From assembly GCA_002364615.1 (NCBI GenBank), contig DEYP01000026.1:1-54487 (forward strand): DNA of 54,487 bases, written 5' to 3'. This document shows positions 33,637 to 41,939 of this stretch, piece after piece. Position numbers and translations under genes: made by a program. This DNA comes from Arsukibacterium sp. UBA3155 (GTDB lineage: Bacteria > Pseudomonadota > Gammaproteobacteria > Enterobacterales > Alteromonadaceae). The notes beneath the pieces were generated by a model. It ran no database searches. It was not told the origin of the DNA and was given only the letters and a program-made list of their open reading frames with translations. Each line of letters starts with the position of its first letter. Positions within the stretch are counted from its first letter, which is position 1.

Positions 33637-34158
33637 TCAGCGCTTTTTCGGGATCCAGGCCCAGGTCATTTTGGCGTTTACCGGTGCTACGCCGGCGCTA
33701 TCCGTTATGGTTACCGCTACTGTGACTTCACCTTTATCTTCGTTATGCATCGCGGTAATTTGCTCTGTTGTAAGGGTGGCTATCGCCGTTAAATCGCCGG
33801 TGGAGCGTTTTATATAGTCAATTTGCATTTGTTTTAGCAGCGGCAGCTTGCTGTCGGGCAGATGAATGCCGACTAAAAAGCCGGTGGCCGATTCAGCCAG
33901 CAAGCCAGTAGCGGCGGCATGGACAGAACCGATATGGTTTTGCGCCTTTTTGCGGTTTTTTAAGCGCAGCACTGAGCGCTCGCCCTTAAGTTCTAACACT
34001 TCGACCCCGGCAGTACCGGCGAATTTAATTACCCGGCCAAATACCGTGCTTAAGGCAAAAGCCTGCAGTGCTTTGGGCAACTGATAACATTTCTTGACGA
34101 TGCGTTGCAGTTTGTTAGGTTTACTTGTCGCGGGCATTGCAGAATCGGCTTGGCTCAT
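33637..34158 (-). CDS. DUF4442 hotdog-fold protein
   Basis: A 173-aa protein. The central region KKAQNHIGSVHAAATGLLAESATG resembles the PaaI-like hotdog helix with a conserved Asn-His, and the flanking strands RSVLRLKNR and VAVTITDSAG fit the DUF4442 thioesterase-like family. Positively charged N-terminal part. Activity is unproven. It is a single gene opposite phoX. Confidence 0.8.
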   Translation of the reverse strand: MSQADSAMPATSKPNKLQRIVKKCYQLPKALQAFALSTVFGRVIKFAGTAGVEVLELKGERSVLRLKNRKKAQNHIGSVHAAATGLLAESATGFLVGIHLPDSKLPLLKQMQIDYIKRSTGDLTAIATLTTEQITAMHNEDKGEVTVAVTITDSAGVAPVNAKMTWAWIPKKR

Positions 34159-34242
34159 GGTGGTCTGACCTGATGGCTGTTTTTGTTACTATGCCTTTGG
34201 CAAAGCCGATTTGCAAGCGGCCACTACTCACAGCTCAAATCG

Positions 34243-34986
34243 CTAACACCATAGCTCACTAACCGGGGTATCGGGGCTGAAGCGATGACAAATTTGTGCC
34301 TGCAATAATTCTGCACTGGCAATGGCATCAGTTACTGCATGATGTGGCCGGTATGGCGGCAGATTGTAGCGGTTGCGGCTGGCATCAAGCCGGATTGAAA
34401 CCTGCTGCCGTTTGCGTATTTTATCCCACCAGCTGAGCGGTTTTGTCCGGTACAGGCGGGCTTCCAGCTCAAGCGTATCAATCACTGGAAATAAGATACT
34501 TTCACCTAGCCGGACCTTAACACTGGCAGAAAGAAAATCGCGTTCTATTTGCCGGTAATGTACCACAGCAACCTTGCCGGCCAGCAGCGGCAAGAGTTCA
34601 GGCAGCACGGCGGTTAAATCCGGAGCACTTTTTACTTCTGAGTGGGTGATCCGGTGCACGGTAACAGAGTTATCGCTAAGCTGAAAACGGGGTTTAAGTA
34701 GCCATTGCTGTGCTTTTGAGCTGAAAATGCAATGCAGGTTAAAGGGCACTAAGCCGATACTGACGATACCGTTGTTATCAGCGCTAAGGCCAGTGGTTTC
34801 AAAATCAATAGCGACCAGTGGTACCTGACTGATTGGCGTGTGGGCCGCCACCATGCCAGTGCCATAAAATTGTTGCAGTAACGGGTGTTTAGCCCCGGCT
34901 GCCTGTTGCTGGTAATACTGCTGCCAGTCGGTGCTACTGGCAGCGCGCGTGCTATCGCCTTGTTGGTTGGGGCCCAGATAAAGCAT
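34243..34986 (-). CDS. DnaQ-like 3'-5' exonuclease (DEDDh)
   Basis: A 247-aa protein with exonuclease motifs Exo I VAIDFETTGL, Exo II around HYRQIERDFL, and Exo III HHAVTDAIASAELL giving the DEDDh His and Asp. The first 55 residues form an extra N-terminal extension. It lies 7 bp after the cNMP/CBS/DUF294 gene and is the last gene of the porin-BCCT operon. The pairing of such an exonuclease with a DUF294 protein next to a transporter is a recurrent arrangement in gammaproteobacteria, so the exonuclease may work with that signalling protein, perhaps on a nucleotide or RNA rather than in replication; this is inference. Confidence 0.88.
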   Translation of the reverse strand: MLYLGPNQQGDSTRAASSTDWQQYYQQQAAGAKHPLLQQFYGTGMVAAHTPISQVPLVAIDFETTGLSADNNGIVSIGLVPFNLHCIFSSKAQQWLLKPRFQLSDNSVTVHRITHSEVKSAPDLTAVLPELLPLLAGKVAVVHYRQIERDFLSASVKVRLGESILFPVIDTLELEARLYRTKPLSWWDKIRKRQQVSIRLDASRNRYNLPPYRPHHAVTDAIASAELLQAQICHRFSPDTPVSELWC

Positions 34987-34993
34987 CGTTTGT

Positions 34994-36841
34994 TCAGGCC
35001 TTTAAATGAAACTTCATAAACTTCTGGGCGTTACTCAGCACCTGAAAGGCTTCTTTTAAATGCTTACGCTCAAATTCTGACAGTTGCTCTGGCAGCACAT
35101 TGTTATCCGGCTCTGTTCCCTGGCGCAGCGCCGCCGCCTGATGGCGAATGCGGGTCATGGCGATAACCTCAAAGGCATCACGCAGGTCTTCGGCCCGGCC
35201 TTTGGGCATAATTTCTGCGGCGGTAATGTCCTGTAGCCGGCTGTAAGAATTACTTTCTGTTGAGCCGATAGCCAGTGCATGCACTCTGATTAAATCGACA
35301 AAGGGCGCCGTACCCCGCCTTTTAATATTTAAGCTGTTGTTTTGCTTGCCGTCCTGCTCCATCACAAAGTCTTTAAAAAAACCCAGTGGTGGCGTGCGGT
35401 TAAGCGCATTGCGGGCCATACTGGCCAGAAAAAGTGTTTTTTTACGGGCCAGATTACTGACTAATCGTTGCAGTTGTTCGGCCCACTGCGTCTGGCCCCA
35501 GACACCATCAATATCAAAAAAAATCGAGCTTTGCAGCAACCGTTCTGCAGTTGGCTGCTCTATCCAGCTTTGGAAATACTGCTGCCATACTTTTAACGGT
35601 TGGCGCCACTCTTTATTGGTGGCCATAACCTTGCCTGTGCAGTAGGTATAGCCGCAGGCCGCCAAACCATCAGAAACAAAACGTGCCAGTTTTTCAAAGT
35701 AGCTATCGTGCTCTGCCGGATCATAGCGGTTGTCCAGTACCAGCGCGTTGTCCTGATCGGTCAGTACCAATTGCTCATCACGGGCCATCGATCCCAATGC
35801 TAAAAAGCAGTAGGGCACCGGCGGGGGCCCCAGCTGTGCTTCAGCCAGTTCCAACAGCCGCTGTTTAAAGCTGCGGCCAATAGCCGCCATGGCGCTGCCA
35901 ATCATCTGCGAATTGGCATCTTCATTTACCATCCGTACAAAACAGGCATGCACGTCGGGCACCAGCAGCTGCAACTCTGCAATCGTTTGCTTTCGAAAAA
36001 TGCGGCTGACCACGTACAGGCTGTTTTGTGATTCGAAACGGATAATATCGGAAATGGCGATCACGCCAACCGCTTTCTGCTGTTTAACTACCGGTAAATG
36101 GTGCAGGTTATGGCGCAGCATCAGCATCATTGCTTCAAAAATATACTGCTGTTGTTCAATGGTAACGGGGTTAGCCGACATGATATCGGTAACGGGCGTT
36201 TCAGATTTCAAACCCGGCGCCACCAAACGGGCACGGATGTCTTTGTCGGTAATAATGCCGGTAAGATGCTGCTCTTTATCAAGGATCAGCAAGGATGAAA
36301 CGCTTTGTTCTGTCATCAGCTGCGCGGCCTGCCAGACGTTAGCGTCGGAGCCTATCGACACGGGCTCCCGGCTTAACAGTGTGCCGACCGTCGCACCGAG
36401 CAAATCAGCGCGCGCCTGACTGCTGGCTTTACTGGTTTTACGCCGCTCACTATCGCCAACCTGGACATAGTCAGCAAAAAACTCATTTTCATCAAACAAC
36501 TGCTGGAACACGTTATCCGGGATAAAGTAAATCAGGGTGTCTTCTAACGCGGTAGCCGGGAAACGGACCTTGCCACCACGCAACAAGCCCTGCTCAGCAA
36601 AAATACCCCCCTCACTTAGCCGGTTGTATAAGTCACCATTACGGCGGAACGTTTCCACTGCGCCACTTCGCACCAGATGCAGCGCGTGCAGCGGCTCGTT
36701 AAAACGCAGAATGTCACTGCCTGCCTTGAAATAGCCGATATCAATACTTAATGCCACTTGTTGTATTTGGTCAGCCGGCAGTTCCTGAAACGGCGAATGC
36801 CGTTTCAGGAACTCCAGTATTTCAATCTGCTCTATTTCCAC
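34994..36841 (-). CDS. cNMP-binding/CBS/DUF294 nucleotidyltransferase-like signalling protein
   Basis: A 615-aa cytoplasmic protein. Domains in order: a cyclic-nucleotide-binding fold (about 10-130, GGIFAEQGLL), two CBS domains (about 150-270, DIMSANPV and SDIIRFE), and a DUF294 nucleotidyltransferase-like domain (about 330-450, FLALGSMARDEQLVLTDQDNALV, the GS...D-x-D motif of the GlnD fold), then a helical C-terminal domain. It starts at GTG 12 bp after the BCCT stop with a poor ribosome site, suggesting coupling. A perfect 14-bp hairpin (36781-36812) is embedded from codon 10 to 21. It probably senses nucleotides to control uptake or metabolism of the imported solute. Confidence 0.88.
   Translation of the reverse strand: MEIEQIEILEFLKRHSPFQELPADQIQQVALSIDIGYFKAGSDILRFNEPLHALHLVRSGAVETFRRNGDLYNRLSEGGIFAEQGLLRGGKVRFPATALEDTLIYFIPDNVFQQLFDENEFFADYVQVGDSERRKTSKASSQARADLLGATVGTLLSREPVSIGSDANVWQAAQLMTEQSVSSLLILDKEQHLTGIITDKDIRARLVAPGLKSETPVTDIMSANPVTIEQQQYIFEAMMLMLRHNLHHLPVVKQQKAVGVIAISDIIRFESQNSLYVVSRIFRKQTIAELQLLVPDVHACFVRMVNEDANSQMIGSAMAAIGRSFKQRLLELAEAQLGPPPVPYCFLALGSMARDEQLVLTDQDNALVLDNRYDPAEHDSYFEKLARFVSDGLAACGYTYCTGKVMATNKEWRQPLKVWQQYFQSWIEQPTAERLLQSSIFFDIDGVWGQTQWAEQLQRLVSNLARKKTLFLASMARNALNRTPPLGFFKDFVMEQDGKQNNSLNIKRRGTAPFVDLIRVHALAIGSTESNSYSRLQDITAAEIMPKGRAEDLRDAFEVIAMTRIRHQAAALRQGTEPDNNVLPEQLSEFERKHLKEAFQVLSNAQKFMKFHLKA
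36781..36812. repeat. perfect 14-bp inverted repeat inside the DUF294 coding start
   Basis: GTTCCTGAAACGGC (36781-36794) and its exact reverse complement (36799-36812) flank GAAT. In the minus-strand mRNA this forms a stable stem-loop 29-60 bases after the GTG start. It encodes part of the N-terminal segment before the cNMP fold. It could slow ribosomes, create a processing site or reduce expression of the two distal genes relative to porin and transporter. Confidence 0.85.
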
Positions 36842-36853
36842 AGGCGGGCCTGC

Positions 36854-38485
36854 TTAGTTGCCGCGTGGTTCAGACATCAGGCCTTTTACCACGGCAATGC
36901 AGGACGCTAACAGCACCAGGGTAAACGGAAAGCCGGTTGACACCGCCATGGCTTGTAACGCCACCAGACCACCACCCAAAATTAAGGCGATGGCGACCAG
37001 GCCCTCGAAGGTACACCAGAACACCCGTTGCGGGGTTGGCGCATCTACTTTACCGCCGGCAGCAATGGTATCGATAACCAGGGAACCCGAGTCAGATGAA
37101 GTAACAAAAAACACCACCACCAGAATAATGGCAATAAACGACGTGATGCCAGCCAGGGGCAGCGCATCCAGCATGCTAAATAGCTGCAATGGCAGGGCCG
37201 CTTCAACAGCAGCCATATAACCGTCTTGCACTACCTGGCTAATGGCGGTACCGCCAAAAACGGTCATCCACAGCACACAGGCCAGTGATGGAATAAGCAG
37301 TACTGATACTAAAAACTCTCGCACCGTGCGACCGCGAGACACCCGGGCGATAAACATACCAACAAAAGGCGACCAGCTAATCCACCAGGCCCAGTAAAAG
37401 GCGGTCCAGCCCTGGGAAAAGTTAGCATCTTCCCGGCCGACCGGATTAGCCAGTTCCGGTAAATATTGGAAATAAGCGCCTAAATTGCTGACGAAGCCGG
37501 TTAGAATGGCTAACGTTGGGCCAACAATGATAACAAACAGCAACAGCAAGGCTGCCAGCGTCATATTAATTTCTGATAATCGTTTTACCCCGGCTTCCAA
37601 GCCCGCTAGTACAGATACCAGCGCGATCATGGTAATACCAATAACTAGTAGCACCTCAGTTGTTATGCCTTGCGGCCAGTTAAACAGATAGTTCAAGCCA
37701 GCACTTGCCTGAGAGGCACCCAGGCCTAAGGATGTTGCCAGGCCAAACAAAGTGGCAAATACCGCCAGAATGTCAATAATGTGCCCTGGCCAGCCCCAGA
37801 CCCGCTCGCCGAGCAGGGGGTAAAACACTGAGCGAATAGTCAGCGGCAAACCTTTATTAAACGAAAATAATGCCAGACCTAACGCCAGAATGGCGTAGAT
37901 GGCCCAGGGGTGCAGCGCCCAGTGGTAAATAGTGGCTGCCATGCCAAGCCGCTCAGCCGCCAGTGCATCACCGGCAGCACCGGCCAGGGGCGCCCAGTCG
38001 GTGCGCACGCCATCTTCCATCGTAGTTCCGGCCATGGCGCTGTTAAAATGCGATAGCGGCTCGGACACACCATAAAACATCAGGCCGATACCCATCCCTG
38101 CAGCAAACAGCATCGAAAACCAGCCAATGTAGCTAAAATCAGGGGTGGCTTCTGTGCCCCCTAACCGCACCTTCCCCAGCGGTGAAATAATTAAGCCCAG
38201 ACACAACAGCACAAAAATATTAGCGGCGCTGATAAAAAACCAGTCGAGATTACTGGTAAGCCAGGCGCGCATATCGCTGAACAGGCTTGCTGCCTGCACA
38301 TGAAAAATCAGCGTAAGCAGCACAAAAGCAACAATAGTCAGCCCGGAGATCAGGAACACCCGGTTGTGAATATCCAGACCAAAGGGTCCCAGCTTTACTA
38401 CGATATTGTCCTGGCCTACCTGATAATCGGTATTAATCGGATTAACTTTGCCATCTGGGATCATCGGATCCTTTTCAGTTGTCAT
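36854..38485 (-). CDS. BCCT-family betaine/choline/carnitine-type transporter
   Basis: A 543-aa inner-membrane transporter with about 12 helices. The Na+-site stretch FAAGMGIGLMFYGVSEPL matches sodium-coupled members such as BetP, and the signature WAWWISWSPFVGMFIARVSRGRT is intact. The cytosolic C-terminal tail is short. Likely substrates are glycine betaine, choline or related quaternary amines; selectivity is not certain. It lies 21 bp after the porin gene and 12 bp before the DUF294 gene, so the operon supplies an outer-membrane route and an inner-membrane pump for the same solute. Confidence 0.93.
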   Translation of the reverse strand: MTTEKDPMIPDGKVNPINTDYQVGQDNIVVKLGPFGLDIHNRVFLISGLTIVAFVLLTLIFHVQAASLFSDMRAWLTSNLDWFFISAANIFVLLCLGLIISPLGKVRLGGTEATPDFSYIGWFSMLFAAGMGIGLMFYGVSEPLSHFNSAMAGTTMEDGVRTDWAPLAGAAGDALAAERLGMAATIYHWALHPWAIYAILALGLALFSFNKGLPLTIRSVFYPLLGERVWGWPGHIIDILAVFATLFGLATSLGLGASQASAGLNYLFNWPQGITTEVLLVIGITMIALVSVLAGLEAGVKRLSEINMTLAALLLLFVIIVGPTLAILTGFVSNLGAYFQYLPELANPVGREDANFSQGWTAFYWAWWISWSPFVGMFIARVSRGRTVREFLVSVLLIPSLACVLWMTVFGGTAISQVVQDGYMAAVEAALPLQLFSMLDALPLAGITSFIAIILVVVFFVTSSDSGSLVIDTIAAGGKVDAPTPQRVFWCTFEGLVAIALILGGGLVALQAMAVSTGFPFTLVLLASCIAVVKGLMSEPRGN

Positions 38486-38506
38486 TATTAGGTCCTTGTT
38501 TTTATT

Positions 38507-39808
38507 TTAAAAATAATAGCCAATATTAATGTTGAAACGGCGCTCGGTTTCATTACTGTCGCCAATGGCACTGCCGCCGACAAAAGGTTGGTTTTTGGCG
38601 TGCACCAAATCGAAATAGGTGAACAAGCCGCCCGCCGCAACCGAGAAGCCGGTTATATTCATCATGGTGTCGCGGCTGCCGTCAGACTTGTCGTATACCA
38701 GGCCATAGTTATTATAAAACTGCAGACCGGTGACCGGACCCCATTCAACGGGCACACTATAAGCCAGGTTTACCGTGGCCGATGTGGCTTCGGCGGCAAT
38801 AGAATCATAAAAGGCATAGGCGCCAACAGCCATTTGCTCTACCCCGTCGATATCGTACTCATACTGGGTGTACTGCAGTTGCAGATTCCAGTTGTGGAAG
38901 TAGCTATTGCTGTGTAGCGCCCAGGCGTTGTAATCCCCGGCCCGGGTCTGGCCGTTATGCAGTCCCCCTGCCAGAGCGGACACACCCAACTCGGTTTTCA
39001 GCTCACCATGACTGACGTGATAGCCAAAGCGGCCACTTAAGGTATTGTACTCACCCAGCGGCTGGGCCGGATCATCATAGATGCCGTCACCGGGCAGGCG
39101 GGCACCAACAATATCATATGAGTAGCGGTCAGCTCTGCTGCCGACATAACCATCTACGCCGCCTAACTCATCATTTACAAAGAAGCCTAAATCCAGCTGC
39201 CAGTTATCGCTGAGCTGGCGTTTAAATAAAATACCTAAATCGTGATCATCTTCCAGCCCGATATAATAGTTGGTGCTGAAAAACCAGTTGTGAGAGTTAT
39301 AGGGCCAGTTACCGAACGGTACTTTGGTAATACCGGCCTGAACCTGCCAGTCGTCGGTAAACTGATAACCGACATAGGCATATTTGACGGCGGTCATATA
39401 ATCAAAAAAGCGAATTTCAGCATTCAGTAACACATCGCCGATGCTGCCGTTTAAATTCAGCCGGAAAATATCGAAATCAAAATCGCCACCGCGGTCTTTG
39501 TTGCCTTCACTGTAGGAGGTATGGCTGTAATTGGTGCGAATAGCCCCGCCAAGCTTAATGCCATCTTGTTTTTTTTCAGCGACCGGCTCGGCTTCAGCCA
39601 CCGCCAGACCCCGGGCTTGTTGCTCAACAAGCTCTGTTTGTTGTTGTTCCTGCTCCACCAAGCGTGCTTCCAACGCGGAAATTTGGGCTTTCAACAGTTC
39701 AAGCTGTTGCTTTATTTCGTCGGTTTCGGCAGGAGTGGCGGCAAACGCGGCTGGTGATACTAAGCAACCAGCGGCAGCGATCAGGGCGATTCTGCAGTGG
39801 GTTTTCAT
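38507..39808 (-). CDS. outer-membrane porin with N-terminal coiled coil
   Basis: A 433-aa protein with a signal peptide (cleavage after AFA at about 24) and a helical coiled coil rich in Gln/Glu (about 30-75), then a beta-barrel of alternating strands ending GYYF with terminal Phe for BAM. The layout resembles the phosphate-selective porin O/P (DcaP-like) group; substrates of those are mostly small anions, but here the operon mate is a BCCT transporter. AAGGTCC precedes the ATG. First gene of the four-gene operon. Confidence 0.82.
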   Translation of the reverse strand: MKTHCRIALIAAAGCLVSPAAFAATPAETDEIKQQLELLKAQISALEARLVEQEQQQTELVEQQARGLAVAEAEPVAEKKQDGIKLGGAIRTNYSHTSYSEGNKDRGGDFDFDIFRLNLNGSIGDVLLNAEIRFFDYMTAVKYAYVGYQFTDDWQVQAGITKVPFGNWPYNSHNWFFSTNYYIGLEDDHDLGILFKRQLSDNWQLDLGFFVNDELGGVDGYVGSRADRYSYDIVGARLPGDGIYDDPAQPLGEYNTLSGRFGYHVSHGELKTELGVSALAGGLHNGQTRAGDYNAWALHSNSYFHNWNLQLQYTQYEYDIDGVEQMAVGAYAFYDSIAAEATSATVNLAYSVPVEWGPVTGLQFYNNYGLVYDKSDGSRDTMMNITGFSVAAGGLFTYFDLVHAKNQPFVGGSAIGDSNETERRFNINIGYYF

Positions 39809-39953
39809 AAGCGGACCTTATAGTTAGCGGAGTAACGGATAACGCAGTGGCTATAAGGATAGACTAATGAGCAAGTTATACCAAACTGGTCCTGTTCAGT
39901 ATGGTTGATTTATCGGTTCAATATTCCCGGAATGTGGCGCTCTACATCACCAG

Positions 39954-40838
39954 TCAGAAGATGTTGGCCGACAAATAGCGATCGCCCCGGTCACAGATAA
40001 TAGCGACTATTACCGCATTATCATGTTGCTCAGCCAGCTGAATGGCGGCATGCACCGAGCCACCAGAGCTAACACCGGCAAAAATGCCTTCTTCTTTTGC
40101 TAAGCGACGCATGGCACTCAGCGCATCGTCCTGGCTGATATCAATAATCTGATCTACCCGGCTTTTCTCAAAAAAGCCCGGCAGGTAAGCTTCCGGCCAG
40201 CGCCGAATGCCGGGGATGCTGGCGCCTTCAGCTGGTTGCAGGCCAATAATCTGAATGGCCGGGTTTTGCTCTTTTAAATAACGCGACACGCCCATAATGG
40301 TGCCGGTGGTGCCCATACTGCTGACAAAGTGCGTTACATGTTGCTGACTTTGCTGCCAGATCTCCGGGCCGGTACTGGCATAATGCGCCGCCGGGTTATC
40401 GGGGTTATTAAACTGATCCAGCACAATACCTTTGCCTTGTGCCTGCATTTGCAGGGCTAAATCGCGTGCGCCTTCCATGCCTTGCTCTTTAGTTACCAGA
40501 ATAAGCTCGGCGCCATAAGCACGCATCGAGCTTTTGCGTTCTTCAGTGGCGTTATCCGGCATAATCAGGGTCATGGCGTAGCCTTTAATTGCCGCCGCCA
40601 TCGCCAGGGCAATACCGGTATTGCCGCTGGTGGCTTCAATTATTCTATCACCGGGTTTTATCTCACCCCGTAACTCGGCCTGCACTATCATATTCAGCGC
40701 CGGCCGGTCTTTCACCGAGCCCGCCGGGTTATCGCCTTCCAGTTTTAATAATACGGTGCTGTTAGTATGCGCGGCCATCCGCTGTAATTTAACCAGTCGG
40801 GTATTGCCAACTTCATGCTCAATCGTAGGAAACATCAT
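39954..40838 (-). CDS. cysM: cysteine synthase B (O-acetylserine sulfhydrylase B)
   Basis: A 294-aa PLP enzyme making cysteine from O-acetylserine and sulfide or thiosulfate. The PLP lysine is Lys43 in PAGSVKDRPA; ATSGNTGIALAMAAA binds the substrate carboxylate, and SSMGTTGTIMGVSRYL is the phosphate-binding glycine loop. CysM-type RRWP (in GIRRWPEAY) rather than CysK sequence supports isozyme B. Two ATGs in a row (40838, 40835) can start it. Single gene. Confidence 0.94.
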   Translation of the reverse strand: MMFPTIEHEVGNTRLVKLQRMAAHTNSTVLLKLEGDNPAGSVKDRPALNMIVQAELRGEIKPGDRIIEATSGNTGIALAMAAAIKGYAMTLIMPDNATEERKSSMRAYGAELILVTKEQGMEGARDLALQMQAQGKGIVLDQFNNPDNPAAHYASTGPEIWQQSQQHVTHFVSSMGTTGTIMGVSRYLKEQNPAIQIIGLQPAEGASIPGIRRWPEAYLPGFFEKSRVDQIIDISQDDALSAMRRLAKEEGIFAGVSSGGSVHAAIQLAEQHDNAVIVAIICDRGDRYLSANIF

Positions 40839-41340
40839 GGAAAAACCGCCAGTGAACGAATAACAGGATGGCGCTAGTTTAGCGCAAAGCGGCTTGACTG
40901 TTAATGGCCATAGTTTTTGCCGTAGCCAACTGCGGATTCAATCTTTTTTAAGTAATCTATTGGATTACATTTCAGTCGTGCTTACGACAATTACTGAACT
41001 AGCAGAATACAATAATCGGCGCGGGGCAATCGCACGCCACATAGCTCAGCTATAGCATTGCTTTATGTTGTTGCCAAAGAGCCACAAGCGGTGCTCAGAG
41101 CACTGGCTTAAACGCCAACGCTTAACAGCTGAAACCGGCATAGTTCACGCGCGCGTAGTTTCTGAAAATGGTTCAAAGTCTGAGCAATATCCAGACTGGA
41201 ATGAAGAGTGTTGAGTACGGATCAATCCGTGTTTAGTTGCGGATTGGTCTGCCCAGTAAGCGCTAGGTGTTTGGCATATTATCTGTGTTGAAGGTAATAT
41301 TCATATAGTTTTATCAATTTCAATATCAAAAGGAATCATT
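40839..41340. other. 502-bp gene-free stretch, rich in inverted repeats
   Basis: No supported ORF. Inverted repeats visible: ATAGCT-C-AGCTAT (41041-41053), GTGCTC-A-GAGCAC (41091-41103), AGTCTG with CAGACT (41177-41197) and GATCAATCCG with CGGATTGGTC (41220-41249, one wobble). A probable promoter (41271-41300) reads toward the 27-aa gene. A TAGCCAACTGC string (about 40922-40932) and GCTTAAC (41120-41126) recall attC boxes, but no complete second site can be folded. The stretch may be a decayed cassette region or a structured RNA. Confidence 0.5.
41271..41300 (+). promoter_or_regulatory. possible sigma70 promoter of the cassette gene
   Basis: TTGGCA (41271-41276) and TAATAT (41295-41300) are 18 bases apart, about 40 bases upstream of the 27-aa gene. 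The -35 matches 5 of 6 and the -10 4 of 6. Confidence 0.35.
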
Positions 41341-41424
41341 ATGAGTAGTTCAGTAATTGGTGGTGTAATAGTAGTAATTATCGTTGTAATAATTGCCATA
41401 GCAGCTTCAAAACGTAAAAAATAA
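41341..41424 (+). CDS. 27-aa single-span membrane peptide in an integron-type cassette
   Basis: ATG is preceded by AAAGGAA at a good distance. After a short polar start the peptide is one uninterrupted hydrophobic helix (residues 5-22, mostly Val and Ile) ending in SKRKK, a strong positive-inside anchor. It lies 24 bp upstream of a complete attC site, so gene plus attC form the typical cassette layout. Small hydrophobic peptides of this type occur as type I toxins or as membrane-modulating peptides, but no antisense RNA was identified. Function unknown. Confidence 0.65.
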   Translation: MSSSVIGGVIVVIIVVIIAIAASKRKK

Positions 41425-41448
41425 ACAGCCTATTTGAGGCGTTCAAAC

Positions 41449-41550
41449 ACCTAACAAGGGTTTTCAAGTCGGACAAATTACAGTTGGCTTTTTGTTCGTG
41501 CCTCACTTATTTTAGCCAACTGCAATTTGCCGCTTAAAACGGCGTTAAGC
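41449..41550 (+). mobile_element. attC recombination site (integron cassette type)
   Basis: The outer boxes are ACCTAAC (41449-41455, RYYYAAC) and GTTAAGC (41544-41550, GTTRRRY). The inner arms 41471-41489 and 41514-41531 pair along nearly their whole length with one mismatch (41480/41523), an extrahelical A at 41473 and a second unpaired T at 41469, the asymmetry used by IntI to choose the strand. The loop covers 41490-41513. Size (102 bp) and inner sequence resemble attC sites of marine chromosomal integrons. No integrase gene is in the window. Confidence 0.9.
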
Positions 41551-41566
41551 ATTTAGGAGAGTTTAT

Positions 41567-41914
41567 TTGAAAACTTCATTGCTGTTTTTGGTAATTTTCT
41601 TATCTGGCTGCTCTTTTTTAAATCCTTTATTCTATGAGGAAGGCTTCAAAAAGTATGCTGATAGAATAGTAGGATTAGATGCCGAAAAATATACAACTTA
41701 TCCCTATGTTAAATTAGAAAAAGTCGTAGAACTTGATGATGGACATAGGGAATATTTTATATCTACGGACTACGAAACTAGCTCTACTGGAGATAAATCC
41801 ACATGTCATTGGGTACTTATTACTATGCCCTCTAGCAGCATTGTTAATTCATGGCGATACAATTCAGAACCGTCAGAGTGCAAAGGTACCTATTTTCACG
41901 AAGGGGCGTGGTAA
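41567..41914 (+). CDS. 115-aa lipoprotein of unknown function downstream of attC
   Basis: TTG start at 41567 with AGGAGA six bases upstream. The signal peptide ends in lipobox LSGC (Cys at 15). The rest has no recognised domain; it has alternating Tyr/Glu/Asp strands, TTYPYVKLEKVVEL and a pair of Cys (about 87 and 109) that could bridge. Base composition is visibly richer in A and T than the flanking genes, consistent with acquisition as a cassette. It begins 17 bp after the attC end. No attC follows; instead a 92-bp inverted-repeat element starts 25 bp downstream. Confidence 0.7.
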   Translation: MKTSLLFLVIFLSGCSFLNPLFYEEGFKKYADRIVGLDAEKYTTYPYVKLEKVVELDDGHREYFISTDYETSSTGDKSTCHWVLITMPSSSIVNSWRYNSEPSECKGTYFHEGAW

Positions 41915-41939
41915 TAAATGCCTGGCAAGTTACTGGAAT

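Noticed and set aside
39809-39900. Sigma54-like TTGG...TTGCT string on the minus strand upstream of the porin gene
   Set aside because: The GG and GC dinucleotides are 8 bases apart instead of 10, so the element cannot be read as a -24/-12 promoter.
41100-41300. A second attC site before the 27-aa gene
   Set aside because: GCTTAAC fits the left outer box, but no GTTRRRY box at the right distance and no paired inner arms could be found.
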